From NCBI GenBank assembly GCA_965242505.1, contig OZ251449.1:868001-932000 (forward strand): a stretch of 64,000 nt of DNA, read 5' to 3'. Position numbers and translations under genes: made by a program. The notes below the pieces were generated by a model. It was not told the DNA's origin. It did no database searches and saw nothing but the letters and a program-made list of their open reading frames with translations. Below, piece after piece: positions 36,915 through 45,811 of the stretch; the first letter of the stretch is position 1, and every line of letters begins with the position of its first letter. Origin of the DNA: UBA2966 sp965242505. Lineage in GTDB: Bacteria; Pseudomonadota; Alphaproteobacteria; UBA2966.

Positions 36915-38507
36915 ATGTTTTCCGGTAGAACCCTGGCGGCGGCGTGCGTCGCGGCATCGATCTCGGCCGCTCTCCCCGCCAGCGCCAAGACGCTGATCTA
37001 TTGCTCGGAGGGAAGCCCCGAGGGGTTCAATCCGCAGCTCTACACGGCGGGAACCACGTTCGACGCCTCCTCGCGCCAGATCTACAACCGCCTCGTCGAG
37101 TTCGAGCTCGGCACGACGGAAGTCATCCCGGCGTTGGCGGAGTCGTGGACGGTTTCCGACGACGGAACCGTCTACACCTTCAGGCTGCGGCGCGGCGTCA
37201 GGTGGCACGCCACCCCGGGGTTCGAGGCGACCCGGGACTTCAACGCCGACGACGTCGTATTCAGCTTCGAGCGCCAGCTCGACGAGGACCACCCGTATCA
37301 CAAGGTGTCGGGAGGGAATTACGAGTACTTCAACAGCATGGACATGCCCAACCTGCTGAAAGGCGTGGAGAGGGTCGACGACCATACGGTCCGTTTCACG
37401 CTGAGCCGGCCGGAGGCGCCGTTCATCGCCGACCTCGGGATGGACTTCGCGTCGATCCTGTCCGCCGAATACGCGGACAGGATGCTGGCGGCCGGCGCGC
37501 CGGAGAAGGTCGACCTGGAACCCGTCGGAACCGGCCCGTTCCAGCTCGTCGACTACCAGAAGGACGCCGTGATCCGTTACAGGGCCCACCCCGACTATTT
37601 CCGCGGCAAGGCGGCGATCGACGACCTCGTGTTCGCGATCACGCCGGACGCGTCGGTCCGGTTCGCGAAGCTCAAGGCGGGCGAATGCCACGTCATGCCC
37701 TATCCCAATCCCGCCGACCTGCCGGCCATGGAGAAGGAGCCGGACATCAGGGTCATGCGGCAGGAAGGGCTGAACGTCGGCTATCTCGCGTTCAACACGG
37801 AAAAGGAGCCGTTCACGGACAGGCGGGTCCGGCGGGCCCTGAACCACGCCGTCAACAAGCAGGCCATCATCGACGCGGTGTTCCAGGAGGCGGGCCGCAT
37901 CGCGAAGAACCCGATCCCGCCGACGATGTGGTCGTACAACGAGAACGTCCGGGACTACCCCTACGACCCGGAGAAGGCCGAACGGCTGCTGGCCGAGGCG
38001 GGTTATCCCGACGGTTTCGAGACCGACGTCTGGGCGATGCCGGTGCAGCGGCCCTACAACCCGAACGCGCGCCGGATGGCCGAGCTGATCCAGGCGGACT
38101 TCGCGAAAGTCGGCGTGAAGGCCAAGGTCGTCAGCTACGAGTGGGGCGAATACCTCAAACGCAGCAGGGACGGAGAACACCGGACGTTGTTGCTGGGGTG
38201 GACCGGGGACAACGGCGACCCCGACAACTTCCTTCACGTCCTTCTCGGTTGCGCCGGCGCCAAGGGCACCAACCGGGCGCGGTGGTGCCATCGGCCGTTC
38301 GACGACCTCATCACCGAGGCCAAACGCACGACGGACATCGCCAGACGGACTGAACTCTACATGAAGGCCCAGGAAATCTTCAAGGAGGAAGCGCCCTGGA
38401 TCACGATCGCGCACTCGGTCGTCTACATGCCGATGCGGCGGAACGTGACGGGGTACAAGGTCGACCCGTTGGGCGGACACGTGTTCTACGGCGTGGATCT
38501 GCGATAG
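36915..38507 (+). CDS. dppA: Dipeptide/oligopeptide ABC transporter substrate-binding protein (DppA-like)
   Basis: Periplasmic solute receptor of family 5, 530 residues, ATG 36915 after GGGAGGG. A signal peptide ends near LPASAKTLIYC. Mature features typical of DppA are CSEGSPEGFNPQLYTAGTTF, RQIYNRLVEFELGT, the GTGPFQLVDYQKDA loop and WTGDNGDPDNFLHVLLGC, which closely follow E. coli DppA. It leads a five-gene uptake operon; 264 bp with dispersed repeats separate it from dppB. Peptide or heme binding cannot be resolved. Confidence 0.92.
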   Translation: MFSGRTLAAACVAASISAALPASAKTLIYCSEGSPEGFNPQLYTAGTTFDASSRQIYNRLVEFELGTTEVIPALAESWTVSDDGTVYTFRLRRGVRWHATPGFEATRDFNADDVVFSFERQLDEDHPYHKVSGGNYEYFNSMDMPNLLKGVERVDDHTVRFTLSRPEAPFIADLGMDFASILSAEYADRMLAAGAPEKVDLEPVGTGPFQLVDYQKDAVIRYRAHPDYFRGKAAIDDLVFAITPDASVRFAKLKAGECHVMPYPNPADLPAMEKEPDIRVMRQEGLNVGYLAFNTEKEPFTDRRVRRALNHAVNKQAIIDAVFQEAGRIAKNPIPPTMWSYNENVRDYPYDPEKAERLLAEAGYPDGFETDVWAMPVQRPYNPNARRMAELIQADFAKVGVKAKVVSYEWGEYLKRSRDGEHRTLLLGWTGDNGDPDNFLHVLLGCAGAKGTNRARWCHRPFDDLITEAKRTTDIARRTELYMKAQEIFKEEAPWITIAHSVVYMPMRRNVTGYKVDPLGGHVFYGVDLR

Positions 38508-38515
38508 GGCGCCGC

Positions 38516-38697
38516 GGGGTCCGTTCGCGCTCTTCCCCCTGACGCGACCCCCACCCCGACCCTCCCCCTGCCAGGGGGAGGGAGAAAAAGGGGGACGGAG
38601 GATCCGTTGACGCTCCTCCCCCTTGACCATCCATACTCCTCCCCCCTGACAGGGGGGAGGTCGGGAGGGGGGTCCGGATGGACGCGCGGTCCCGCAA
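38516..38697. repeat. Paired dispersed repeats: family B inverted, then family A
   Basis: An inverted family B copy (GGTCCGTTCGCGCTCTTCCC, then GCGACCCCCACCCCGACCCT) is followed by a family A copy (CGTTGACGCTCCTCCCCC, then CTGACAGGGGGGAGGTCGGG and GGATGGACGCGCGG). It fills the gap between dppA and dppB. It is the mirror arrangement of the pairs at 34447 and 42648. If transcribed, the palindromic cores could act as hairpins that lower dppB expression relative to dppA. Confidence 0.75.
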
Positions 38698-38771
38698 CGC
38701 CGCGCACTCCTTGATCCTCCGCCGGTATGAGAAATGTGGGGTAGGGGACGGAGAAGGGGAGGCGGCGGGAC

Positions 38772-39782
38772 GTGCTCCGGTTTCTGGCGACGCGGATCAG
38801 CCTGATCGTCCCGACGTTCATCGGGGTGACGTTGCTGACGTTCGCGCTGATCCGCGTCATTCCCGGCGACCCCATCGAACTGCTGGCGGGGGAACGCGGG
38901 ATCGATCCCGCCCGGCACGCCGAGCTCAGGGCCGATCTCGGACTCGACAAGCCCCTGCTGGTTCAGTACGGCGTCTACATCGCCGACGTCGCGCGCGGGG
39001 ATCTGGGAAAATCGATCCTCACACGGGAGCCGGTGCTGGAAGAGTTTCTGGCGCGCTTCCCGGCGACTTTCGAGCTCTCCGTCTGCGCGATCCTGTTCGC
39101 GCTCGCGATCGGCCTCCCGGCCGGTATGCTGGCCGCCGTCCGGCGGGGGTCGGCGATGGACCACACCGTGATGGCGGTATCCCTGACGGGGTTCTCGATG
39201 CCCGTCTTCTGGTGGGCGCTGCTCGCGATCCTGTTCTTCTCCGTGACCCTCGGATGGACGCCCGTATCGGGCCGGATCTCGCTGCTCTACTTCCTCGAAC
39301 CCGTTACCGGGTTCATGCTGATCGACTCATGGCTGTCGAACGAACCCGGCGCGTTCAGGTCCGCGGTCCTTCATCTCGTTCTTCCCTCGGTGGTGCTCGG
39401 CACGATCCCGCTCGCCGTCGTCGCCCGTATGACCCGCTCCTCGATGCTCGAGGTCATGGGCGACGACTACGTCCGGACCGCGCGCGCCAAGGGCGCCTCG
39501 CCGCTGCGGGTCGTCGCCGTTCACGCGTTGCGCAACGCCGCGATCCCGGTGGTGACGGTCATCGGCCTGCAAACCGGAGCGCTGCTGGCCGGCGCAATCC
39601 TGACCGAAACCATCTTCGCCTGGCCGGGCATCGGGAAATGGCTGGTGGAATCGGTGCACCGGCGGGACTACCCGGTATTGCAGGGCGGCGTCCTGCTGGT
39701 CGCCGCGACGGTCATGGTCGTCAACCTGCTGGTCGATGCGCTTTACGGCTTCATCAACCCGCGCATCCGGCGCACGCGGTAG
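38772..39782 (+). CDS. dppB: Dipeptide ABC transporter permease (DppB-like)
   Basis: Inner-membrane permease, 336 residues, GTG start after GGGGAGG. The N-terminal LRFLATRISLIVPTFIGVTL and RVIPGDPIELLAGERGID are standard for DppB. The cytoplasmic EAA loop region is DDYVRTARAKGASPLRVVAV, and it ends LLVDALYGFINPRIR, again the family end. It is closely followed by dppC. Confidence 0.93.
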   Translation: MLRFLATRISLIVPTFIGVTLLTFALIRVIPGDPIELLAGERGIDPARHAELRADLGLDKPLLVQYGVYIADVARGDLGKSILTREPVLEEFLARFPATFELSVCAILFALAIGLPAGMLAAVRRGSAMDHTVMAVSLTGFSMPVFWWALLAILFFSVTLGWTPVSGRISLLYFLEPVTGFMLIDSWLSNEPGAFRSAVLHLVLPSVVLGTIPLAVVARMTRSSMLEVMGDDYVRTARAKGASPLRVVAVHALRNAAIPVVTVIGLQTGALLAGAILTETIFAWPGIGKWLVESVHRRDYPVLQGGVLLVAATVMVVNLLVDALYGFINPRIRRTR

Positions 39783-39785
39783 CGC

Positions 39786-40682
39786 ATGACCGCCGCCGCC
39801 GAAATCCGGCCCGTCGCCGCGCCGCCGCGCCCGCTGGAGCGGTTCTGGCGCGCCTTTCGGGAGAATCCGGGCGCCGTGGCCGGCCTGTGGGTCATCTCGG
39901 CCATCGTCGCCGCGGCGCTGCTGGCCGACGCGATCGCGCCGCACCCGCCTCACGAGCAGTACCGCGACGCCTTTCTGACGCCGCCGGCCTTCGCACGGGG
40001 CGGGACGTGGCGACACCCCCTCGGCACCGACGACATCGGACGCGACATCCTGTCGCGCATCGTCCACGGCGCCCGGCTCTCCCTGCTCGTCGGCGGCATC
40101 GTCGTGTCGCTGTCCCTCGCGGCGGGGATACTGCTGGGGCTTCTCGCGGGTTTCGCGCGCGGGATCGTCGAGATCGCGATCATGCGGTCGATGGACGTCA
40201 TGCTGGCCCTGCCGGCGCTTCTCCTGGCCATCGTCATCGTCGCCGTGCTGGGACCGGGGCTGACCAACGCGATGTACGCGATCGCGATCGTGAGTCTGCC
40301 TCACTACGTGCGCCTGACCCGGGCGGCCGTGATCGCGGAGCGCGCGAAGGATTACGTCATCGCCTCGCGCCTCGCCGGCGCGGGAGTCCCGAGACTCGCC
40401 TTCGCCACGGTGCTGCCGAACTGTCTCGCGCCGCTCATCGTGCAGGCGACGCTGGGTTTCTCCACGGCCGTCCTCGACGTGGCCGCGCTGGGCTTCCTGG
40501 GCCTCGGGGCGCAGCCGCCGACGCCGGAATGGGGCACGATGCTGGCCGACGCGCGGCAGTTCATGCAGCGGGCGTGGTGGGTCGTGACGTTTCCGGGACT
40601 GGCGATCCTGATAACCGTGCTGTCCTTCAACCTTCTCGGTGACGGACTGCGCGATGCGCTGGACCCGAGGATGAGGCGGTGA
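39786..40682 (+). CDS. dppC: Dipeptide ABC transporter permease (DppC-like)
   Basis: Second inner-membrane permease, 298 residues. Family marks are WRAFRENPGAVAGLWVIS near the start, HPLGTDDIGRDILSRIVHGA, the EAA loop AKDYVIASRLAGAGVPRLAF and the C-terminal NLLGDGLRDALDPRMRR. The stop overlaps the GTG of dppD by four bases. Confidence 0.93.
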   Translation: MTAAAEIRPVAAPPRPLERFWRAFRENPGAVAGLWVISAIVAAALLADAIAPHPPHEQYRDAFLTPPAFARGGTWRHPLGTDDIGRDILSRIVHGARLSLLVGGIVVSLSLAAGILLGLLAGFARGIVEIAIMRSMDVMLALPALLLAIVIVAVLGPGLTNAMYAIAIVSLPHYVRLTRAAVIAERAKDYVIASRLAGAGVPRLAFATVLPNCLAPLIVQATLGFSTAVLDVAALGFLGLGAQPPTPEWGTMLADARQFMQRAWWVVTFPGLAILITVLSFNLLGDGLRDALDPRMRR

Positions 40683-41662
40683 CCGCGCTCCTCGACGTCG
40701 AGGGATTGACCGTGGAATTCCGCGCGCGGGGCGGTTCGCTGCGCGCGGTCGACGACGTCGCGTTCCGCGTGAGGGAAGGGGAGGTCGTCGGAATCGTCGG
40801 CGAATCGGGCTCCGGGAAGAGCGTGGCCGCGCTGGCGGCCATGGGCCTGATCGTCCCTCCCGGCCACGTCTCCGCGCGCAGGCTCGAGTTCGACGGACGC
40901 GATCTGAAGAGCCTGGACGCCGGCGCGCGCCGCCGCATCAACGGCCGCGAACTGGCGATGATCTTCCAGGAGCCGCTGACCAGCCTGAACCCGTGTTTCA
41001 CGGTCGGCTTCCAGATCATGGAGGCCATCCGCATCCATGACGGCGGCAGTCGCCGAACGCGCCGCGCCCGGGCCATCGAGCTTCTCGACCGGGTCGGCAT
41101 CCCCGATCCCGAGTCGAGGCTGCGTTCGTTTCCGCACCAGTTGTCGGGCGGCATGAACCAGCGCGCGATGATCGCCATGGCGGTCGCCTGCAACCCAAGG
41201 TTGCTGATCGCCGACGAGCCGACGACGGCGCTCGACGTCACGATCCAGGCCCAGATCCTCGATCTGCTGCTCTCCCTGCAACGGGACCGCGGGATGGCCC
41301 TGGTGCTCATCACGCACGACCTCGGGGTGATTTCCGAGACGGCGGAACGGGTCCTCGTGATGTACGCCGGCCGGATCGTCGAAACGAGCGGCGCGGACGC
41401 GCTCTTTTCGGCGCCGCGCCATCCCTATACGGCCGCGCTGATGGACGCGCTGCCCGAGCGGGCCGAACGCCGCCGGCGCCTGGCGAGCATCCCGGGCGTG
41501 GTTCCCGGCATCCACGACCGGCCCTCGGGTTGCCTGTTCCACCCGCGCTGCCGTTTCGCGACGGAGCGGTGCCGGACGGTCGCGCCGGACATCTCGCCGC
41601 TTCGCGATGGCCAATCGCGTTGCCATACGCCGTTGGACGCGGAAGGGCGGCCCGCGACATGA
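40679..41662 (+). CDS. dppD: Dipeptide ABC transporter ATP-binding protein (DppD-like)
   Basis: Cytoplasmic ATPase, 327 residues, GTG start overlapping dppC. Walker A is GESGSGKSVAA, the signature LSGGMNQRAMIAMA and Walker B LLIADEPTTALD. The oligopeptide-type C-terminal extension carries GCLFHPRCRFATERC, whose cysteines bind an iron-sulfur cluster in characterised relatives. The stop overlaps the ATG of dppF. Confidence 0.94.
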   Translation: MTALLDVEGLTVEFRARGGSLRAVDDVAFRVREGEVVGIVGESGSGKSVAALAAMGLIVPPGHVSARRLEFDGRDLKSLDAGARRRINGRELAMIFQEPLTSLNPCFTVGFQIMEAIRIHDGGSRRTRRARAIELLDRVGIPDPESRLRSFPHQLSGGMNQRAMIAMAVACNPRLLIADEPTTALDVTIQAQILDLLLSLQRDRGMALVLITHDLGVISETAERVLVMYAGRIVETSGADALFSAPRHPYTAALMDALPERAERRRRLASIPGVVPGIHDRPSGCLFHPRCRFATERCRTVAPDISPLRDGQSRCHTPLDAEGRPAT

Positions 41663-42636
41663 CGCCGCCCCCCGTCCTCGAAGCCGTCGACCTCGCGCGC
41701 CACTATCGGGTCAACCGGGGAGTCCTGCGGCGCCCGGCGACGCTCCGGGCGCTGGACGGCGTCTCGTTCGTTCTCTCGCCGGGAAGGACGCTGGCGGTGG
41801 TCGGCGAGTCGGGAAGCGGCAAGTCCACGCTCGCGCGCCAGATCACGTTGATCGAAACCCCGACCAGCGGCGACATCCTTTTCTCCGGCCGAGGCGTCGA
41901 TTCGTTCGACAGGAGCGAACGGTCGGAGTTGCGCCGCTCGATCCAGATGGTCTTCCAGGACCCTTACGGGTCCCTGAACCCGCGGAAGACCGTGGGCGCG
42001 ACCCTCGGCGAGCCCCTGGCCATCAACTCGACGCTGGGCGCGTCCGCGCGCCGCGACGCCGTTCACGGGATGATGGCCAGGGTCGGCTTGCGGCCCGAAC
42101 TGTCGGGGCGATACCCGCACATGTTTTCGGGAGGCCAGCGACAACGCATCGCCATCGCTCGGGCACTGATGTCGAATCCCCGGGTCGTGGTCGCGGACGA
42201 GCCGGTCTCCGCCCTCGACGTCTCGGTGCGGGCCCAGGTCATCAACCTGATGCTCGACCTCAAGGACGAGTTCCGGCTCGCCTACGTCTTCATCTCGCAC
42301 GACCTTTCCATCGTCCGCTTCATCGCCGACGAAGTCATCGTCCTGTATCTGGGACGCCCCGTCGAAAGGGCCGCCGTCGAGACCCTGTTCGAGGCGCCGA
42401 CCCATCCGTACACGCGCCTCCTGATCGCCAGCACGCCGCGGGTGGACAAGACCGCCCACAGGGCGCGCGCGGCGCCGCACGGCGAGATCCCGTCCCCCCT
42501 GTCTCCGCCGTCCGGCTGCGCCTTCAGGACCCGATGTCCCTTCGCGGCCCGTGTCTGCGAGGAGGAGAAGCCGGAACTGCGGCCGTTCGCGGGCCGCGAG
42601 GTCGCCTGCCATCGCGCCGAGGACATCGCGGGCTGA
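41659..42636 (+). CDS. dppF: Dipeptide ABC transporter ATP-binding protein (DppF-like)
   Basis: Second cytoplasmic ATPase, 325 residues, ATG 41659 overlapping the dppD stop as ATGA. Walker A is GESGSGKSTLA, the signature FSGGQRQRIAIARAL and Walker B VVVADEPVSALD. The C-terminal extension has GCAFRTRCPFAARVC with four Cys, as in DppD. Last gene of the dppABCDF operon; dispersed repeats follow. Confidence 0.94.
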   Translation: MTPPPVLEAVDLARHYRVNRGVLRRPATLRALDGVSFVLSPGRTLAVVGESGSGKSTLARQITLIETPTSGDILFSGRGVDSFDRSERSELRRSIQMVFQDPYGSLNPRKTVGATLGEPLAINSTLGASARRDAVHGMMARVGLRPELSGRYPHMFSGGQRQRIAIARALMSNPRVVVADEPVSALDVSVRAQVINLMLDLKDEFRLAYVFISHDLSIVRFIADEVIVLYLGRPVERAAVETLFEAPTHPYTRLLIASTPRVDKTAHRARAAPHGEIPSPLSPPSGCAFRTRCPFAARVCEEEKPELRPFAGREVACHRAEDIAG

Positions 42637-42647
42637 GGCGCCGCGGT

Positions 42648-42779
42648 CAACCCCCCTCCCGACCTCCCCCCTGTCAGGGGGGGAGGAGTGTGAATAGCTC
42701 CCCCTTCTTCTCCCTCTCCCTGACAGGGGGAGGGGAGGGTTGGGGTGGGGGTCACGCCAGGAGGGAAGGGCGCGAACGT
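42648..42779. repeat. Paired dispersed repeats: family A inverted, then family B
   Basis: Inverted family A (CCCCCCTCCCGACCTCCCC, then CTGTCAGGGGGGGAGGAG) and family B (TTCTCCCTCTCCCTGACAGG, then GGTTGGGGTGGGGGTCACGC and GCGCGAACGTC), as at 34447. It sits directly after dppF. The two palindromic cores may serve as transcription end or processing hairpins, but neither is followed by a T-run. Confidence 0.7.
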
Positions 42780-42818
42780 CGCCTTGTCCGATATACGAGG
42801 GACGGATATCAAGACGCC

Positions 42819-43607
42819 GTGTACTCGACCGCATCGATCCTGCTGTCCATCGTCCTGGATCCGGCGACGGTCCTGCTGGCCGTTCTCGCCGCGGGCGTCG
42901 TCCTGCTCTGGACGCGGTGGCGGAACGCGGGACGGGCGCTGGCCGCCGCCGCGACGCTGGCCTTCGCCGCGGTCGCCGCGGTCCCCGTCGGCTCCTGGCT
43001 GGTCTCGCCGCTGGAAGACCGCTTTCCGCCGCCGGAACCGAGCCCCTCGCGAGTCCATGGAATCGTCGTTCTGGGCGGCGCGGTCGCGTTGGCGATATCG
43101 ACGGCCCGCGGACAGCCGTCGCTGTCGGGCAACGCAGAACGCCTGACCGCGTTCGCGATGCTGGCGCGGCGACACCCCGAGGCCCGCCTGATCTACACCG
43201 GCGGATACCGTTCCCTGAAATCCCCCGAGATCACGGAAGGGGAGGTCGCGTCGGCGCTGCTCGCCGACCTCGGCGTCGACACGGCGAGACTGGCCATCGA
43301 CGACGGCGCGCGCAACACGATGGACAACGCGGAACGGGCATTCGAACTGGCGTCTCCGGAACCCGGCGAAACGTGGTTGCTCGTCACGTCCGCCCGTCAC
43401 ATGCCGCGCGCCATGGGCGCGTTCCGCAAGGCGGGGTGGCCCGACGTCGTTCCCTATCCCGTCGATTACCGGACCGCGGCGTCCGCGGCGCGCGAGTTCG
43501 GTCTCCGGTCCGGCCTGAAGCTCCTGAAACACGCGCAGCATGAATGGATCGGCCTCGTCGTCTATCGCCTGATGGGCAAGTCGTCCGAACTGTTTCCGGC
43601 GCCGTGA
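42819..43607 (+). CDS. DUF218 (YdcF/ElyC-like) membrane protein
   Basis: A 262-residue envelope protein with a GTG start (VYSTASILLSIVLDP). Two hydrophobic segments at the N-terminus are followed by the DUF218 domain: GIVVLGGAVALAISTARGQP, RLIYTGGYRSL, a conserved acidic DDGARNTMDNAERAF and LLVTSARHMPRAMGAFRKAG. ElyC/SanA homologues influence envelope polysaccharide or undecaprenyl carrier use. The downstream genes (mltB, rlpA, dacC) also concern the cell wall. Confidence 0.82.
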   Translation: MYSTASILLSIVLDPATVLLAVLAAGVVLLWTRWRNAGRALAAAATLAFAAVAAVPVGSWLVSPLEDRFPPPEPSPSRVHGIVVLGGAVALAISTARGQPSLSGNAERLTAFAMLARRHPEARLIYTGGYRSLKSPEITEGEVASALLADLGVDTARLAIDDGARNTMDNAERAFELASPEPGETWLLVTSARHMPRAMGAFRKAGWPDVVPYPVDYRTAASAAREFGLRSGLKLLKHAQHEWIGLVVYRLMGKSSELFPAP

Positions 43608-43647
43608 CCGGAAGGACGTTGCGGACGTCCGGGAGCTGTGGCACAAG

Positions 43648-44676
43648 GTGTATCCGTCGAGGGCTCGTTCGCACGAAAGGTACGGCGCGTTGAAGCGACA
43701 CTCATGGCCTGTCGCCGTTCTGTGTCTCGGACTGTTGTCAGTCGATCACGCCCCGGCCGCGTTCGCCGAGGAACACGGCTTCGACGGGTGGCGCGAAGAG
43801 CTTCGCGCCGAAGCGCTCGCCCGGGGCATCCGGGCGGAAACGTTCGACACGGCCTTCGACGGCGTCGAACCGATACCGCGCGTCATCGAGCTGGACCGGC
43901 GTCAGCCCGAGTTCACGATGACCTTCGACGAATACCTGTCCCGCGTCGTCAACCGGAAGCGAATCGACGAGGGGAGGGACAAATTCGCCCGGAACCGGAA
44001 ACTGCTGAACGAAATCGGCGCCAAGTTCGGGGTGCAGCCGAGGTTCATCGTCGCGCTCTGGGGCATCGAAACCGGTTTCGGCCGACATACCGGAGGATTT
44101 CCAGTCGTCGCCGCCCTCGCGACACTGGCTTTCGATGGAAGAAGAAGTTCATTCTTTCGCAAAGAATTGCTGACGTCCCTTGAAATCCTGGATCAAGGCC
44201 ACATACCGCCGGAACGGATGAAGGGGTCGTGGGCCGGGGCCATGGGCCAGAACCAGTTCATGCCCTCGTCCTTCATGCGACATGCCGTCGATTACGACGG
44301 CGACGGGCGCCGCGACATCTGGACGAGCAAAGCCGACGTGTTCGCATCGACGGCCAATTATCTGGCGGCGTCGGGATGGCGCGACGACATCACGTGGGGC
44401 AGGGGCGTCCGGTTGCCCCGGGACTTCGACCTCGGACTGACCGGACGAAAGATCAGGAAACGAATAGGCGCATGGCAGAAACTCGGGGTGCGCCGGCTCG
44501 ACGGCGGCGACCTGCCCCGCCGCCAGCTGCGTTCCTCGATCGTTCTTCCGGACAAGCGAAAACGGGAGCCCGCGTTTCTGGTCTACGACAACTTCGAAGC
44601 GATACTCAAATGGAACAGATCGGATTTCTTCGCCATCTCGGTAGGACATCTTGCGGATCGCATCGGCGCCCGATAG
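43648..44676 (+). CDS. mltB: Lytic murein transglycosylase B-like (MltB family)
   Basis: Periplasmic enzyme that cleaves peptidoglycan glycan strands with anhydro-product formation; up to 342 residues from GTG 43648. A TTG at 43690, after GAAAGG, would give a cleaner signal peptide (KRHSWPVAVLCLGLL, cut near AFAEE). The SLT_2 catalytic Glu is E141 in LWGIETGFGR. The conserved SWAGAMGQNQFMPSSF and YDGDGRRDIW motifs follow. It has no lipobox and no C-terminal peptidoglycan-binding domain. Confidence 0.88.
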   Translation: MYPSRARSHERYGALKRHSWPVAVLCLGLLSVDHAPAAFAEEHGFDGWREELRAEALARGIRAETFDTAFDGVEPIPRVIELDRRQPEFTMTFDEYLSRVVNRKRIDEGRDKFARNRKLLNEIGAKFGVQPRFIVALWGIETGFGRHTGGFPVVAALATLAFDGRRSSFFRKELLTSLEILDQGHIPPERMKGSWAGAMGQNQFMPSSFMRHAVDYDGDGRRDIWTSKADVFASTANYLAASGWRDDITWGRGVRLPRDFDLGLTGRKIRKRIGAWQKLGVRRLDGGDLPRRQLRSSIVLPDKRKREPAFLVYDNFEAILKWNRSDFFAISVGHLADRIGAR

Positions 44677-44678
44677 AA

Positions 44679-44724
44679 TTACAAGATGATGGGTCAATCC
44701 CGTAACGCGCACCAAATCTTGTAA
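44679..44724. promoter_or_regulatory. Inverted repeat in the mltB-rlpA gap
   Basis: TTACAAGAT (44679-44687) and ATCTTGTAA (44716-44724) are perfect 9-bp inverted arms around 28 bp, beginning three bases after the mltB stop and ending 11 bp before the rlpA ATG. The loop is long and no T-run follows, so an operator is as likely as an RNA hairpin. Confidence 0.4.
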
Positions 44725-44735
44725 CGCACGCTGAA

Positions 44736-45725
44736 ATGACCATGCGCCCGGTCGGCGGCCTTTCCATATCCGGGTTCGGCGTCGTCATCGCCGTCGCGCT
44801 CCTGGCGGCGACGACGGCATGCACTCCGACGCGTCTCGCCGTTCACGCGGCCAAGGAAGTCATCCGAATCACGGAAGGGGGCAAGACCGGGACGGACGCG
44901 GAAGCCGCCGCGCGGTCGCAACGCGCGGCCGCGGCTCCTTCGGCCCAAGGGACGTACAAGGTGGGCGACCCCTACGAGATCGACGGCGTCTGGTACTACC
45001 CGAAGGAGGATCCGGACTACCGCCAGACCGGAATCGCGTCCTGGTACGGCAAACCGTTTCATGGCCAGCAGACGGCGAACGGAGAGATTTACGACATGAA
45101 CGGCCTCACCGCCGCTCACAAGACGCTGCCGATGCCGACCTACGCGCGCGTGACGAACCTCGATAACGCGCGGGTGATCACCGTCCGCATCAATGACCGG
45201 GGCCCGTTCGTGCATGGCCGGATCATCGATCTTTCGCGGCGGGCGGCCCAGCTTCTCGGTTTCGAGGAACAGGGCACCGCGCGCGTGCGGGTCGAAGCGA
45301 CGCCGGCGCCGGACGAGGTCGAGATCGCGGAGAAACCGGTCACGCCGGACAGGGACAGATTCGCGGTGAAGGCGGCACCCGTGGCCGCCGTGCAGACCGC
45401 CCATCTGCCGCCGCCGACGGGAGTCGCCGAGGCTCCTCCGCCACCGGAGGCTCCCACTCCCCCCACCGGCGGCGCGGAGGCCGCGGACCCCCAACCCACG
45501 GAACTCTACGTGCAGGCGGGGGCGTTCTCCTTTCCCGAGAACGCGGAGCGTCTTCGGAAACGCCTCGCCGGTCTCGCCGAGGCCTCGGTCACGCCGACGC
45601 GAGTCGAGGGACGAGAGCTGTTTCAGGTTCGCATCGGGCCGATCGCCAACCTCGAACAGGCGGACGAAACCCTCGGTCGCCTGATCGACAACGGACACAT
45701 CGATGCCGTCATCATCGTCGATTGA
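44736..45725 (+). CDS. rlpA: RlpA-family septal lytic transglycosylase with SPOR domain
   Basis: A 329-residue probable outer-membrane lipoprotein. The signal region ends LLAATTAC, a slightly atypical lipobox. Residues of about 95-185 form the double-psi beta-barrel: ASWYGKPFHGQQTANGE, AHKTLPMPTYARVTNL and VRINDRGPFVHGRIIDLS, with the conserved Asp. A Pro/Ala-rich linker leads to a C-terminal SPOR domain (YVQAGAFSFPENAERLRKRL) that binds denuded glycan at the septum. It is followed by dacC, the common alphaproteobacterial order. Confidence 0.92.
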   Translation: MTMRPVGGLSISGFGVVIAVALLAATTACTPTRLAVHAAKEVIRITEGGKTGTDAEAAARSQRAAAAPSAQGTYKVGDPYEIDGVWYYPKEDPDYRQTGIASWYGKPFHGQQTANGEIYDMNGLTAAHKTLPMPTYARVTNLDNARVITVRINDRGPFVHGRIIDLSRRAAQLLGFEEQGTARVRVEATPAPDEVEIAEKPVTPDRDRFAVKAAPVAAVQTAHLPPPTGVAEAPPPPEAPTPPTGGAEAADPQPTELYVQAGAFSFPENAERLRKRLAGLAEASVTPTRVEGRELFQVRIGPIANLEQADETLGRLIDNGHIDAVIIVD

Positions 45726-45811
45726 CGGCGCGCCGGTTCGCCTTCATGCCGTCGGCGGATTCGTCCGCTTCATGACCGAGCGGACGTAATGCGGGGGAGG
45801 GGGCCGCTTCA

